Shown here piece after piece: positions 55,702 to 64,000 of a stretch of 64,000 bases of DNA. Positions within the stretch are counted from its first letter, which is position 1. Each line of letters begins with the position of its first letter. The stretch is taken from NCBI GenBank assembly GCA_034189135.1, contig JAXHVO010000035.1, positions 1 through 64,000 of the forward strand. The letters run 5' to 3'. Below the pieces are notes generated by a model. It ran no database searches. It saw only the letters and a list, made by a program, of their open reading frames with translations, and was not told the origin of the DNA. This stretch comes from Thermodesulfobacteriota bacterium (GTDB lineage Bacteria; Desulfobacterota; Desulfobacteria; Desulfobacterales; JAUWMJ01). Position numbers and translations under genes: made by a program.

Positions 55702-56598
55702 ATGAAAGAAAAAATAAAACAATTACTTAAAGAAAAAAAAGCGATTATGCTGGCGCATAACTACCAGCCGCCGGAAATTCAGGACCTGGCGGATCTTTGC
55801 GGTGATTCATTGGAGCTCAGTATAAAAGCGGCCCAAACCGATGCAGAGGTGATTCTGTTTTGCGGCGTGCATTTTATGGCTGAAACAGCCTCGATTTTAT
55901 CACCGGACAAGACCGTACTTCTTCCGGTAAAAGAGGCCGGATGCCCCATGGCGGATATGGTCACACCCGAACAACTGAAAGCCAGGCTGGATAAACTGCC
56001 CCCCATGCCGGTGGTGACCTATGTAAATTCGAGCGCATCTGTCAAGGCCATCTCTACAGTTTGCTGTACATCCGCAAACTCCATTGAGGTGGTAAACAGC
56101 CTGGATGAAAACGAGGTTATGATGGTTCCTGATCGAAACCTGGCGATGTATACCGCCTTACACACCGAAAAGAAAATACATCTGTGGGAGGGATACTGCC
56201 CGGTTCATGAGGGACTGACGGTCCAAGCCTGTATGACGGTTAAAGATAACTATCCGGAGGCCGTTTTTATGGCACACCCTGAATGCCGGCCGGAAGTACT
56301 GCAACTGGCGGATGTGATCGCCAGTACTTCGGGAATGATACGTTATGCCGCTGAATCCGCAAAGAAAGCGTTTATCGTGGGAACTGAAGTGGGCCTGGTT
56401 TATGCCCTGCAAAAGGCAAACCCGGGCAAGAAATTTTATCCCGCTTCAGCCGGTATGGAATGCATAGATATGAAACGGATTTCCCTCGATGATGTGGCAA
56501 CAAGTCTCGAATTTATGAAAGGAGAAGTGAATGTGCCGGAAAATATCCGGGTACCGGCGCTAAAGGCGGTACAGCGTATGGTTGATCTGTCTCGTTAA
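55702..56598 (+). CDS. nadA: Quinolinate synthase A
   Basis: 298-residue NadA, which condenses iminoaspartate with dihydroxyacetone phosphate to quinolinate for NAD synthesis and carries a 4Fe-4S cluster. Visible motifs: AHNYQPPEIQDLADLCGDSLEL, FCGVHFMAETASILSP, YVNSSASVKA, HPECRPEVLQLADVIASTSGM and GTEVGLV. Conserved cluster cysteines (CCTSANS, HPEC, SAGMEC) are present. Downstream of lolA by 50 nt. Confidence 0.95.
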   Translation: MKEKIKQLLKEKKAIMLAHNYQPPEIQDLADLCGDSLELSIKAAQTDAEVILFCGVHFMAETASILSPDKTVLLPVKEAGCPMADMVTPEQLKARLDKLPPMPVVTYVNSSASVKAISTVCCTSANSIEVVNSLDENEVMMVPDRNLAMYTALHTEKKIHLWEGYCPVHEGLTVQACMTVKDNYPEAVFMAHPECRPEVLQLADVIASTSGMIRYAAESAKKAFIVGTEVGLVYALQKANPGKKFYPASAGMECIDMKRISLDDVATSLEFMKGEVNVPENIRVPALKAVQRMVDLSR

Positions 56599-56663
56599 AA
56601 ACCGTCACAACGGCGATACCGCCATGGGGCCGAAAAGGTGCGAAGCATAAAAACGTCCAATTT

Positions 56664-57407
56664 TTAAATGTTATTTACGATATCCTCCGGTATATCCGCA
56701 TTGGTATAAACTTTCTGCACATCATCACAGTCATCCAGGGTTTCCATCAGCTTGACCATCTGCAGGGCTTGTTTTCCCTCAAGGTTTGTGGTGGACTGGG
56801 GGAGCATGGTCACCTCCGCATCGATATAGGCAAAAGCCGCCTGATCGATGGCCGCTTTTACCGATTCAAAATCGTCCGGTTCGGTGATGATTTCAAAGGA
56901 CCCGTTATCCTCGCGGACATCTTCCGCACCGGCTTCGATGGCGGTTTCCATTAAAGAATCTTCATCCACCTCTTTTTTTTCTATGGCGATATAGCCTTTT
57001 TTATCGAACATCCAGGCCACACATCCGTTTTCTCCCAGATTCCCCCCGTTTTTACTGAAAATATGGCGAATATCAGCCACCGCCCTGTTTTTGTTATCGG
57101 TGACCGATTCGATAAAAACAGCAGCCCCGCCGGGACCGTAACCTTCATAGGTGCTTTCTTCGTAATTCACTCCTTCCAGTTCACCGGTTCCCTTCTTTAT
57201 CGCCCTTTCAATATTATCTTTGGGCATGTTTTCACTTTTTGCTGCGGCTATGGCGGTCCTCAATCGGGGATTGGCATCCGGATCTCCGCCACCCATGCGT
57301 GCGGCAACGGTGATTTCTTTAATGAGTTTGGTGAAGATTTTTCCCCTTTTGGCATCGGTGACCCCTTTTTTATGTTTAATGGATGACCATTTACTGTGAC
57401 CTGACAT
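56664..57407 (-). CDS. yebC: YebC/PmpR-family transcriptional regulator/translation factor
   Basis: 247 residues beginning [28 protein letters not shown], the invariant YebC start. It also contains [46 protein letters not shown]. The family includes transcription regulators and factors that help ribosomes on proline stretches. ATG 57407 follows CAGGAGG; ten in-frame codons upstream are not conserved. It converges with nadA. Confidence 0.95.
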   Translation of the reverse strand: MSGHSKWSSIKHKKGVTDAKRGKIFTKLIKEITVAARMGGGDPDANPRLRTAIAAAKSENMPKDNIERAIKKGTGELEGVNYEESTYEGYGPGGAAVFIESVTDNKNRAVADIRHIFSKNGGNLGENGCVAWMFDKKGYIAIEKKEVDEDSLMETAIEAGAEDVREDNGSFEIITEPDDFESVKAAIDQAAFAYIDAEVTMLPQSTTNLEGKQALQMVKLMETLDDCDDVQKVYTNADIPEDIVNNI

Positions 57408-57437
57408 AGTGACCTCCTGATTATAGTAAGCGTTCAC

Positions 57438-57561
57438 GGAACGCTGAAATTAGAAAATAGAAATGGGACATTTGGCCTTCATGCTTTTGTGCTGCTCTCG
57501 TTTCATCTCTTACGAGTTTCTACTTTCCAGTTTCGAGTTTCAAGCCGTGAGCGGCTAATGA
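57438..57561. repeat. Intergenic dispersed repeat (hairpin plus GAAA words)
   Basis: On the minus strand AGCCGCTCACGGCTTGAAA is followed by further GAAAC words. A similar unit begins at about 30282 (AGCCATTCACGGCTTGAAA) between htrA and asnS. The first 14 nt form a short hairpin. A second hairpin GCGTTC-ACG-GAACGC lies at about 57430-57444. Confidence 0.5.
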
Positions 57562-58167
57562 TTATAACGCCTTCTTTTTTTTAGCGATAATATAAACTTC
57601 CTTGCTTGCTTTGCGACTGCTTTTGGGTTTGAAAATATGGCAGGTGGCAAAACAGCGTTTGACCGAATGTACAAATTGGTTAAAATCTTCTCCCTGAAAT
57701 ATTTTGCAGGCAAAGGCGCCACCGGGCAGCAGTACATCTTTGGCAATTTCAAGGGCCGCCTGGCAAAGATTAAACGATCTTGCCGAATCAACGCTTTTAA
57801 TGCCGGTGGTGGAAGGCGCCATATCACTCATCACCACGTTAAAGTCATTTCCTATGGATGGGGAAAATGAATCAAAGGAGAAAATATCACCGGTACAGCT
57901 GGTCACATGCGGCGGAAGATTGATTGTCACCGGCTTAAGATCTATACCGGTCACATGTCCTTTATTTCCCGTTAGTTTAGCGGCATAAATCAGCCAGGAA
58001 CCGGGACAGCAGCCCAGATCAAGCACCCGGTCCCCCTTTTTGATCAGGTGGCACTTCTGCTGTATTTCCTGAAGCTTGTAAACAGATCTGGCCGGGAAGC
58101 GTTCCTTTTTGGCCCGGTGCGCATAGTGATCGTTCCACTTACCGTGTTTTTTCCCTGATCGATTCAT
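57562..58167 (-). CDS. rlmE: 23S rRNA 2'-O-methyltransferase (RrmJ/FtsJ)
   Basis: 201-residue RlmE that methylates U2552 of 23S rRNA. The FtsJ fold has SVYKLQEIQQKCHLIKKGDRVLDLGCCPGSW (motif I), VVMSDMAPSTTG and the catalytic K-D-K-E residues (Lys in ARSVYKL, Asp in SDMAP, Lys in FACKIF, Glu in KEVYII). The N-terminal basic segment (RSGKKHGKWNDHYAHRAKKE) is also typical. Confidence 0.92.
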   Translation of the reverse strand: MNRSGKKHGKWNDHYAHRAKKERFPARSVYKLQEIQQKCHLIKKGDRVLDLGCCPGSWLIYAAKLTGNKGHVTGIDLKPVTINLPPHVTSCTGDIFSFDSFSPSIGNDFNVVMSDMAPSTTGIKSVDSARSFNLCQAALEIAKDVLLPGGAFACKIFQGEDFNQFVHSVKRCFATCHIFKPKSSRKASKEVYIIAKKKKAL

Positions 58168-58228
58168 AACCTTAAGTATATTTCATGTCAAGTAGCGAGA
58201 CCTGCGTGCCAAGCAAACCAGTTGGGAA

Positions 58229-59596
58229 CTAAAATAGGGTTTCAATGCATTCAGCTATAGTTTTTATTCCTGTCATATCGATCCCGGTTATATTCGACAT
58301 GCGTTTCAGGTTGCTTTCCGGGACCAGACATCGGGTAAAACCCATTTTCTTTGCTTCGCCGACCCGTATTCCTGCCTGGCCGATGGCCCTGACTTCACCG
58401 GTAAGTCCGACTTCACCCAGGACCACGGTGGCTTCCGGAATGGGTTTATCCAAAAAACTGGATGCCACCGCGGAAACAACACCAAGGTCAACGGCAGGTT
58501 CATCGATTTTTACCCCACCGGCGACGTTCATAAAGATATCATGGCCCATTAGATGCATACCTAACTTTTTTTCCATCACCGCGGTCAGGAGCGCCACCCT
58601 GTTTTGATCCAGTCCCAGTATGGTTCTGCGCGGTGTCCCGAAACTGGTACTGCTGGCAAGAGCCTGGAGTTCAACAAGTATCGGCCGGGAGCCTTCGATA
58701 CTGGCGGTGACCACCGATCCCGCTGCGTTTTCCGGTCGCTCAGAAAGAAACATCGCCGAAGGGTTGGTGACTTCATCCAGGCCCTGTTCTTTCATTTCAA
58801 ACACGCCGATTTCATTGGTCGAACCGAATCGGTTCTTGACCGCCCTTAGAATCCGGAAAATATGGTTTCGGTCGCCTTCAAAATATAAAACCGTATCCAC
58901 CATATGTTCCAGAAGCTTCGGCCCTGCGATGGCTCCGTCTTTGGTGACGTGACCCACCAGGAAGGTGGGAATCCCGGACTTTTTTGCCATGAGCATCAGC
59001 TGGACCGTCGATTCCCTGACCTGGCTCACGCTTCCGGGTGCAGACGTCAGTTCCGCACTATACATGGTCTGAATCGAATCGATGACCAGCACCTGCGGAT
59101 GGGTTTTTTCAACCATGGACAGGATGGAATCGAGATCGACTTCCGATACAACCAGTATATCCGGCGATACGGTGGAAAGCCTTTTGCTTCTTAAGCGGAT
59201 CTGCTTGATCGATTCTTCGCCTGAGACGTAAAGCACCTGGCGTCCGTTTTTTGCCAGGCCATAAAGTGCCTGCAGCATAAGGGTGGATTTGCCGATACCG
59301 GGATCGCCACCGATAAGGACAAGGGTGCCCGCCACCAGCCCACCGCCCAGGGCACGGTCGAATTCCTTAATCCCGGTAAGCAGCCTGGTTTCATTTTTAA
59401 GATCAATGGTGTTAATGGGAACCGGCGCTACAGAAGATGCCGGCAAACTGCGCTTTACACCCCTGGCCTGTTTAAGTGTCTGTTTTTCTTCCACCAGGCT
59501 GTCCCAAGCCCCGCAATCCGGGCATCTTCCCATCCATTTATGGGCCTGATAACCGCAGGACTGGCAGCAGAATACTGTTTTGCTGGTTTTTTTCAT
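58229..59596 (-). CDS. radA: DNA repair protein RadA (Sms)
   Basis: 455-residue RadA: N-terminal zinc finger (CCQSCGYQAHKWMGRCPDCGAWD), RecA-like core with Walker A GDPGIGKSTLML (about 97-108), the family-specific KNRFGSTNEIG motif, and the Lon-like C-terminal domain (GGVKIDEPAVDLGVVSAVASS). It promotes branch migration in recombination repair. Confidence 0.95.
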   Translation of the reverse strand: MKKTSKTVFCCQSCGYQAHKWMGRCPDCGAWDSLVEEKQTLKQARGVKRSLPASSVAPVPINTIDLKNETRLLTGIKEFDRALGGGLVAGTLVLIGGDPGIGKSTLMLQALYGLAKNGRQVLYVSGEESIKQIRLRSKRLSTVSPDILVVSEVDLDSILSMVEKTHPQVLVIDSIQTMYSAELTSAPGSVSQVRESTVQLMLMAKKSGIPTFLVGHVTKDGAIAGPKLLEHMVDTVLYFEGDRNHIFRILRAVKNRFGSTNEIGVFEMKEQGLDEVTNPSAMFLSERPENAAGSVVTASIEGSRPILVELQALASSTSFGTPRRTILGLDQNRVALLTAVMEKKLGMHLMGHDIFMNVAGGVKIDEPAVDLGVVSAVASSFLDKPIPEATVVLGEVGLTGEVRAIGQAGIRVGEAKKMGFTRCLVPESNLKRMSNITGIDMTGIKTIAECIETLF

Positions 59597-59907
59597 GATG
59601 TTAAATTGGTTGAAAGTGTGTTATGGTTCAAATATGGATAACATGTCGGATGAATACGATCAAGATGGTTTACCTTTTTATTAACGTCTTTTTGCAGCTA
59701 GTCAGACTGAAGGTGTTTGGGATGAAGGGGGTCGGAAGAAGATGATTGCCATATCTTGGTGGAAATATCTGCTTCGTTCACCAAACACGACTTCAAGATA
59801 CGTTTTTTCCTAACAGCCTTCAGTCTATCCACCTGAGTGGTTAGGCTTTTTTCTATTCCTACCTCTGTGCTTAAAGGTAAGGGATTAGTCCGAATCGAGA
59901 GATTATA
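59597..59907. other. Intergenic region between radA and the PHP phosphatase
   Basis: A 311-bp divergent gap. No gene and no convincing promoter were identified by eye; it has AAAGGTAAGG shortly upstream of the phosphatase start. Confidence 0.4.
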
Positions 59908-60726
59908 ATGATCGATTATCATATCCATACCAAACTTTGCAATCATGCCAGGGGGGTGATGGGCGCCTATGTGAAGCGGGCGTTGGAGAAGGGTTTGCAA
60001 GAAATATGTTTCCTGGACCACCTGACACTTACCGAGCCCGGCAACCGGCTGTCAATGACACCGGGCGAAGTCCCCTTTTATTTTCAGGCCGTACAACAGC
60101 TGAAAAAGAGTTTTAACGGTATGATCAGCGTAAAGGCGGGCCTGGAGGTCGATTTTAGCCCGGAGAATACGGATCGGGTGGAACAGATCATCGAAACGTT
60201 TTCTTTTGATGTGATCGGCAGTTCCATTCATTTTCCCGGAAATATCGATATCGTAAACAGCCAGTCGGACTGGAAACAGGGAAGGTTCGATACAGATGAG
60301 GTGTACGGGCTTTATTTTTCTCAACTTAAAACCATGCTCCAATGTGACTATTTTGATGTCATCTGTCATCTTGACCTGCCGAAGAAGTTTGGCAGGCAGC
60401 CGGTAAACGATTTTAATAAACAATTGGATGAAATTATCACCCGGATCAAAGATAAAGATCTTACCGTTGAGCTTAATACCGGCGGGTATAATCACCCGGT
60501 GGCTGAAGCGTACCCGGCACCCGGTATAATAAAAAAGTGTCATCAGGCAGGAATCCGCATGACCCTCGGTTCAGACGCACACCATCCCGACGACGTCGGC
60601 CGGCACTTTGACCGGGCGATTTCCCTGCTCCGAGAAGCCGGATACACGCACCTGGCCTCATTTACAGGGCGACAGCGTTTTGCTATTCCACTGGAAAAGC
60701 ATGGGCCGAAAAGCGAAATGAAATAG
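59908..60726 (+). CDS. PHP-family histidinol-phosphatase
   Basis: 272-residue PHP-domain phosphoesterase of the HisK/HisJ type: MIDYHIHTKLCNHARG (metal-binding HxH), CFLDHLTLTEPGN, GLEVDF, GSSIHF, DYFDVICHLDLPKKFGR, LTVELNTGGYNHPVAEAYP and GSDAHHPDDVGRHF near the end. It removes phosphate from histidinol phosphate in histidine synthesis, though the family includes other phosphatases. No his genes are nearby. Confidence 0.82.
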   Translation: MIDYHIHTKLCNHARGVMGAYVKRALEKGLQEICFLDHLTLTEPGNRLSMTPGEVPFYFQAVQQLKKSFNGMISVKAGLEVDFSPENTDRVEQIIETFSFDVIGSSIHFPGNIDIVNSQSDWKQGRFDTDEVYGLYFSQLKTMLQCDYFDVICHLDLPKKFGRQPVNDFNKQLDEIITRIKDKDLTVELNTGGYNHPVAEAYPAPGIIKKCHQAGIRMTLGSDAHHPDDVGRHFDRAISLLREAGYTHLASFTGRQRFAIPLEKHGPKSEMK

Positions 60727-60853
60727 CCGGCCGATTTTGGCTTGTTCTAAATGGGACACGGATAAACGCGGATAAACACGGATTTCACCGGTATTTATAT
60801 ACGAGTTTTTCATCGTTTAAAACGGAATATATTTATGAGAAACAGTAAAAAAA

Positions 60854-61118
60854 AGGATTCAAGGGGTCGAGGGGTCAAGGATACGAGGGGAACACTATAG
60901 TATTACAGGCTCTTAAAAGCTTAGTATAAGTTCTATAAACTCTGTTTGCACGTTTCCAGAATAATTAAAACTTCCTAAAAGAAGATGGATACGGCCTGAA
61001 ATTACAACTAAGAGGACAGGATGTCTAATACATTGATAAAAATGATAGACAACAGGCACTTGAACCCTCGAGCCCTTGAATCCTGGAACCCTTTTCTCCA
61101 ACTAAATTGGAGAAGAAC
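60854..61118 (+). mobile_element. Decayed four-helix-bundle cassette, copy 2
   Basis: Starts with purine-rich words (GGATTCAAGGGGTCGAGGGG...), ends with CTTGAACCC...CCTGGAACCC and the palindrome TTCTCCAA-N5-TTGGAGAA (61094-61114) followed by GAACC. Inside, the plus strand contains KEDGYGLKLQLRGQDV, matching the EERYGL-xxQLRRAAVS segment of the four-helix-bundle family, and L-ALK before it, but with several stops and deletions. The first and last parts align with copy 1 in the opposite orientation. Confidence 0.6.
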
Positions 61119-61148
61119 CACTTATTATAATAAAAGGATATAACATAT

Positions 61149-62030
61149 ATGCGGCAAAGCGGAAGAGATGTAAAATTTTTTGTCCTCACTATTGGCTTTA
61201 TGTTGATGATGCTGTTTGCACCGTCTCAATCCTTTGAAACAGAGCGAAAAGGCAATCATTTTGATTCCCTGATGGAGCAACTGGTCAACGACGGTTTTGA
61301 TAAAGAAACTATAAAAGTCATTTACCATAACTCAAAAGTTGCTTTTGAAGCCAAAGGGGTGTCACTGTTTTTTATCCACAGTGAAGAAAGGCTCGATTAT
61401 GACCAGTATTCGGTCACAAGCCAGATTAAGAAAGCCAGGTCATACATGAACAAGCACCTCGCTTCACTTTCGCGGGCGGAAAAGGCGTATGGAGTGGATA
61501 AAGAGGTCATCACCGCCATCATCCTGATAGAAACTCAGTGCGGCACCCTGCTGGGAAACAGGTCTGTGTTAAATACGCTTTCCACCCTGGCCAGCCTTTT
61601 TGATGTGGAGGTTCGGGAAAAACTGTGGAAAGAAATATCCAACACCCCTGAACTGACCAGGGGAAAGTTCGATCAAAAAGCGGATAAAAAATCAAAATGG
61701 GCCTACAGAGAACTAAAGGCGTTTCTTAACCACACCCTGTTTGAAAAAATCGATCCTGTGGCCATCAAGGGTTCATATGCAGGCGCCATGGGCATTTCTC
61801 AATTTATGCCGAGCAATATACCGGAACTGGCAAAGGACGGGAACAACGATGGCAGTATCGATCTGTTTAACCACGCGGATGCCATCGCCAGTATTGCGTA
61901 TTTTTTAAAGCATCATGGATGGAAACCGGGTCTAAGCCAGCAAAAGGCGGAAAAAGTGGTCCACCATTATAATCACAGCGAAAGATACGTGGAGGCGGTA
62001 TTGAAGATATCCAAGCTTCTGGAAGGCTGA
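61149..62030 (+). CDS. mltB: Lytic murein transglycosylase B
   Basis: 293 residues with a signal peptide (VLTIGFMLMMLFAPSQS) and an SLT_2 domain. Motifs: YGVDKEVITAIILIETQCGTLLG with the catalytic Glu (about 123), AYRELKAFLNH, SYAGAMGISQFMPSNIPELAKDGNNDGSIDLFNHADAIASIAYFLKHHGW. It cleaves the peptidoglycan glycan strand. Usual N-terminal additions of E. coli MltB are absent, and no lipobox is seen. AAAGGA lies 12 nt upstream of the ATG. Confidence 0.9.
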   Translation: MRQSGRDVKFFVLTIGFMLMMLFAPSQSFETERKGNHFDSLMEQLVNDGFDKETIKVIYHNSKVAFEAKGVSLFFIHSEERLDYDQYSVTSQIKKARSYMNKHLASLSRAEKAYGVDKEVITAIILIETQCGTLLGNRSVLNTLSTLASLFDVEVREKLWKEISNTPELTRGKFDQKADKKSKWAYRELKAFLNHTLFEKIDPVAIKGSYAGAMGISQFMPSNIPELAKDGNNDGSIDLFNHADAIASIAYFLKHHGWKPGLSQQKAEKVVHHYNHSERYVEAVLKISKLLEG

Positions 62031-62144
62031 CGGTCTCGTCAATCCCGCTACGCCTTTTTATCCCGCTGCTTTTTAGCGGGGGAATTTGAACTTTTTACGA
62101 AACCGTCCAAATCTGACGATCTACGGGTTCAACAAGGACTGAAA

Positions 62145-62354
62145 ATGACATTAAAAACGTTCGCTATATTTTTGGGATTATGCGTGCCTTTTTTTCTCAT
62201 GACCATCTGGGCCATTGTCGATGCCGCCCAGAAAGATTTCGGTACGGTGGGGAAAAAAGCGTTCTGGTGGCTGATTGCATCCATTCCTTTTGTTGGATTT
62301 ATTCCCTACTTTCTCATCGGGTTCAGAAAAGGAAAGAAACCAGATAATGGGTGA
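62145..62354 (+). CDS. Small membrane protein (PLDc_N-like)
   Basis: 69 residues with two membrane helices (FAIFLGLCVPFFLMTIWAIVDA and FWWLIASIPFVGFIPYFLIGF), separated by QKDFGTVGKKA. This is the two-helix PLDc_N pattern (phospholipase_D-nuclease N-terminal) found alone as small inner-membrane proteins. Ends in a basic tail (RKGKKPDNG). Function unknown. Confidence 0.7.
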   Translation: MTLKTFAIFLGLCVPFFLMTIWAIVDAAQKDFGTVGKKAFWWLIASIPFVGFIPYFLIGFRKGKKPDNG

Positions 62355-62421
62355 GATTAACCAGTCTCATGGCGGATGGTGCTGATCAACAATATGAGAA
62401 GCTTATTAACGAGAAAGGGAT

Positions 62422-63363
62422 ATGCAAATAGAGATCCTTGGAGCTGAGTCCTTAGGCGTAAGGGGTCTTTGTTGTTTGGTGACCACCAAGCACAGAAACA
62501 TACTCATCGATCCTGGAACGGCTTTGGGCTACATGAGAGAAAAACTACTGCCTCATCCGGTGCAGATCGCTGTGGATGAAAAAGTGCAGCAAAAGGTCAT
62601 ACGTGCCTGGGGAAATGCCACCGATATCGTGATCAGTCATTTCCATGGGGATCACGTCCCTTTGGCCGATGCCAACCCCTATCAGTTGGACATAAAAAGA
62701 CTGATTGGATTGAATGAAAAACGTAACATATGGACCAAAGACCCGTGCCATTTTTCTCCGACTGAAACACAGCGGGCAAAACATCTTTCTTCCTTGCTGC
62801 AAACCGATCTGATTCCAGCCGAAGGTAAAAAAAAAGGGTGCATGTCATTTTCTGAGGCGGCACCGCATGGAAAGGCAAATGACCGGATGGAAACCGTCAT
62901 GATGACCAGGATTGAAGAAGACCAGGTTTTTGTTCACGCATCGGATATACAGCTTCTCGATGATGAGACGGTGTCTTATATTCTGGCCTGGAAGCCGGAC
63001 ATCCTGCTGGTGGGAGGGCCGGCCATTTATTTGTCCAGGTTATCGAATGGCCTGATTAACCGGGCCTGGAAAAATGCGGTAAGGCTTTCTGAAGCCATCG
63101 ATATGGTGATTCTCGATCACCATCTTATGCGGAGCCATGAAGGCCTTGACTGGATAGCGCGACTGAACACTGGGAGCGGAAAAGCGGTGATGTGTGCGGC
63201 AGATTTTATGCACACGCCCAGGATGCTGCTTGAGGCCGATCGCAGAGAGCTATATGAAAAAATGCCTGTTCCCGTGGGATGGCATGAAGATTATGCGGCA
63301 GGCAAATCCAGCACCGACGATTTTTGGCGTTCGGCAAAGTCATCATCTATTGTTGCAAACTAA
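62422..63363 (+). CDS. Metallo-hydrolase of the UPF0282/metallo-beta-lactamase fold
   Basis: 313-residue metallo-beta-lactamase-fold protein: IEILGAESLGVRGLCCLVTTKHRNILIDPGTALGY at the start and the metal motif SHFHGDHVP (about 72-80), then VFVHASDIQLLDDETVSYI and LDHHLMRSHEGLDW. The combination with the C-terminal AADFM block matches the archaeal UPF0282 group, uncommon in bacteria. Substrate unknown. It is the last clear gene before the tRNA. Confidence 0.8.
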   Translation: MQIEILGAESLGVRGLCCLVTTKHRNILIDPGTALGYMREKLLPHPVQIAVDEKVQQKVIRAWGNATDIVISHFHGDHVPLADANPYQLDIKRLIGLNEKRNIWTKDPCHFSPTETQRAKHLSSLLQTDLIPAEGKKKGCMSFSEAAPHGKANDRMETVMMTRIEEDQVFVHASDIQLLDDETVSYILAWKPDILLVGGPAIYLSRLSNGLINRAWKNAVRLSEAIDMVILDHHLMRSHEGLDWIARLNTGSGKAVMCAADFMHTPRMLLEADRRELYEKMPVPVGWHEDYAAGKSSTDDFWRSAKSSSIVAN

Positions 63364-63541
63364 ATTTTACTTGCTGTTAACGCAATTTAATGGCTGTCTC
63401 TCAATGATGAAGTTGACTTAACCCTTAGTGCGGCGGGCCGGATGTGGAGATATCGCTTAAACAAACGCTTTTTAATATAAATCAATTCAGCAAATAGTCT
63501 TGACATGAAAGCCTGTTTTCTATATTCATGGCTCAAATACA

Positions 63542-63616
63542 GGTCCCATCGTCTAGTGGTTAGGACGCTGGCCTCTCACGCCAGTAACACGGGTTCGAAT
63601 CCCGTTGGGATCACCA
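63542..63616 (+). tRNA. tRNA-Glu (anticodon CTC)
   Basis: 75 nt with encoded CCA. Acceptor GGTCCCA pairs with TGGGATC (one G-T), D arm GTCT/GGAC, anticodon stem CTGGC/GCCAG with loop CTCTCAC (anticodon CTC, reads GAG), T arm ACGGG/CCCGT with loop TTCGAAT. Confidence 0.96.
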
Positions 63617-63626
63617 GGAAACCAAG

Positions 63627-63652
63627 AGAGCCTCGAATGTGGGGCTCTTTTT
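63627..63652 (+). terminator. Intrinsic terminator after tRNA-Glu
   Basis: Stem AGAGCC/GGCTCT, 10-nt loop, then TTTTT. Lies 10 nt past the tRNA CCA. Confidence 0.75.
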
Positions 63653-63656
63653 ATAT

Positions 63657-63717
63657 AGGTTAGGACGTCCCGCTTTTCAGCGGGATAACACGGGTTCGAA
63701 TCCCGTTGGGATCACCA
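63657..63717 (+). pseudogene. Truncated tRNA-Glu-like copy (3' half)
   Basis: The last 32 nt (63686-63717) are identical to the tRNA-Glu 3' end at 63585-63616. Part of the D arm (GGTTAGGAC) is also kept. The 5' acceptor strand is missing, and the anticodon arm is replaced by CCCGC-TTTTCA-GCGGG, whose loop is the wrong size. Not a working tRNA; possibly a remnant of an integration site or of a tandem tRNA gene. Confidence 0.8.
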
Positions 63718-63728
63718 CCAATATTCAT

Positions 63729-63760
63729 AAGGGTTTACGGGAAACAGTAAGCCCTTTTTT
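63729..63760 (+). terminator. Intrinsic terminator
   Basis: Stem AAGGGTTTAC/GTAAGCCCTT (one wobble), 8-nt loop, then a run of T. It lies after the truncated tRNA copy, so it may end the original tRNA transcript. Confidence 0.7.
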
Positions 63761-63849
63761 AATGTCCTATTTTTTCGTTTCCAGCCCTATTTCCAACCTC
63801 AAATCGCTTTATTTCTATATTTTAGGTAATCGGCAAAGAGTTAATCAGC

Positions 63850-63894
63850 CAAATATTTAGAATTCCGGACAATTTTTATCAAATATGTTATCAT
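63850..63894 (+). mobile_element. Insertion-sequence end (right window copy)
   Basis: The 29 nt from CAAATATTTAGAATTC match the left-window copy (442-470, opposite strand) with one difference. They precede a reading frame that opens at 63895. Confidence 0.5.
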
Positions 63895-64000
63895 ATGCAC
63901 CTAAAAAACTGGCTTGTTTCCACTTCAATCCAGTATCCAAAAGTTTTAAACACGATTTCTATCTTTGAATTTATGAAGCTTTTGGGGCGTAGTCGGCTAC
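63895..64000 (+). CDS. Start of a probable transposase, cut by the window end
   Basis: 35 codons open to the right edge, beginning MHLKNWLVSTSIQYPKVLNT. The frame is directly behind the insertion-sequence end and is matched by a broken frame at the left of the window. The family cannot be identified from so short a part. Confidence 0.4.
   Translation, partial: MHLKNWLVSTSIQYPKVLNTISIFEFMKLLGRSRL

Noticed and set aside
63639-63860. 73-codon frame over the tRNA duplicate
   Set aside because: It reads through the tRNA copy, two hairpins and the insertion-sequence end; not protein-like.

Overview
The window looks like a chromosomal segment of a sulfate-reducing Desulfobacterota bacterium, probably Desulfobacterales. 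The grounds are the gene content: a sulfoacetaldehyde acetyltransferase with acetate kinase and an aldehyde:ferredoxin oxidoreductase, FmdE, a DUF1302 outer-membrane protein with its LolA-like partner, a PHP-UvrD fusion, and a gene that only makes sense if an in-frame UGA is read as selenocysteine. No taxonomic marker was searched, so this is an inference.

Layout. 1-10 kb is an accessory, partly decayed region. It holds an ExeA-type ATPase fragment, an insertion-sequence end, a HigBA toxin-antitoxin pair, an FAD-linked glycolate/lactate oxidase, a nucleotidyltransferase fragment, a short DNA alkyltransferase with TGA at its catalytic cysteine codon, an ankyrin protein, a tautomerase, DUF488, an AlkA-like glycosylase, a methyltransferase and the DUF1302/LolA-like pair. 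10.3-15.8 kb is a nickel/peptide-type ABC importer operon behind a promoter with two palindromes and a transcription-attenuator-like leader; its fused ATPase has a histidine-rich linker. 16-18.1 kb holds convergent fmdE and ubiE, each preceded by a ~240-bp hairpin element. The two elements share a core of about 80 nt but have unrelated, separately self-complementary outer stems.

18.2-40.2 kb is mostly a leftward housekeeping block: mnmE, jag, yidC, yidD, rnpA, rpmH, RNase G, a TIGR03960-type radical SAM protein, then (after rightward htrA, asnS and a signalling ATPase that is frameshifted at a slippery A-run) a thymidylate-synthase-like gene, gyrB and dnaN. dnaN is not next to dnaA; a very AT-rich 427-bp gap separates it from a divergent PHP-UvrD helicase gene.

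44-50 kb carries a leftward xsc - ackA - aldehyde:ferredoxin oxidoreductase cluster. It would turn sulfoacetaldehyde into acetyl phosphate plus sulfite, then acetate plus ATP, with sulfite available for respiration. 50-63.5 kb is envelope and housekeeping genes (Pal-like lipoprotein, two TRL-like lipoproteins, LysM protein, two lytic transglycosylases, lolA, nadA, yebC, rlmE, radA, a PHP phosphatase, a UPF0282-type metallo-hydrolase). They are interrupted by two decayed copies, in opposite orientation, of a cassette carrying a four-helix-bundle (S23/IVS-type) gene. The right end has tRNA-Glu(CTC), a duplicated tRNA 3' half, and an insertion-sequence end matching the one at the left end of the window.
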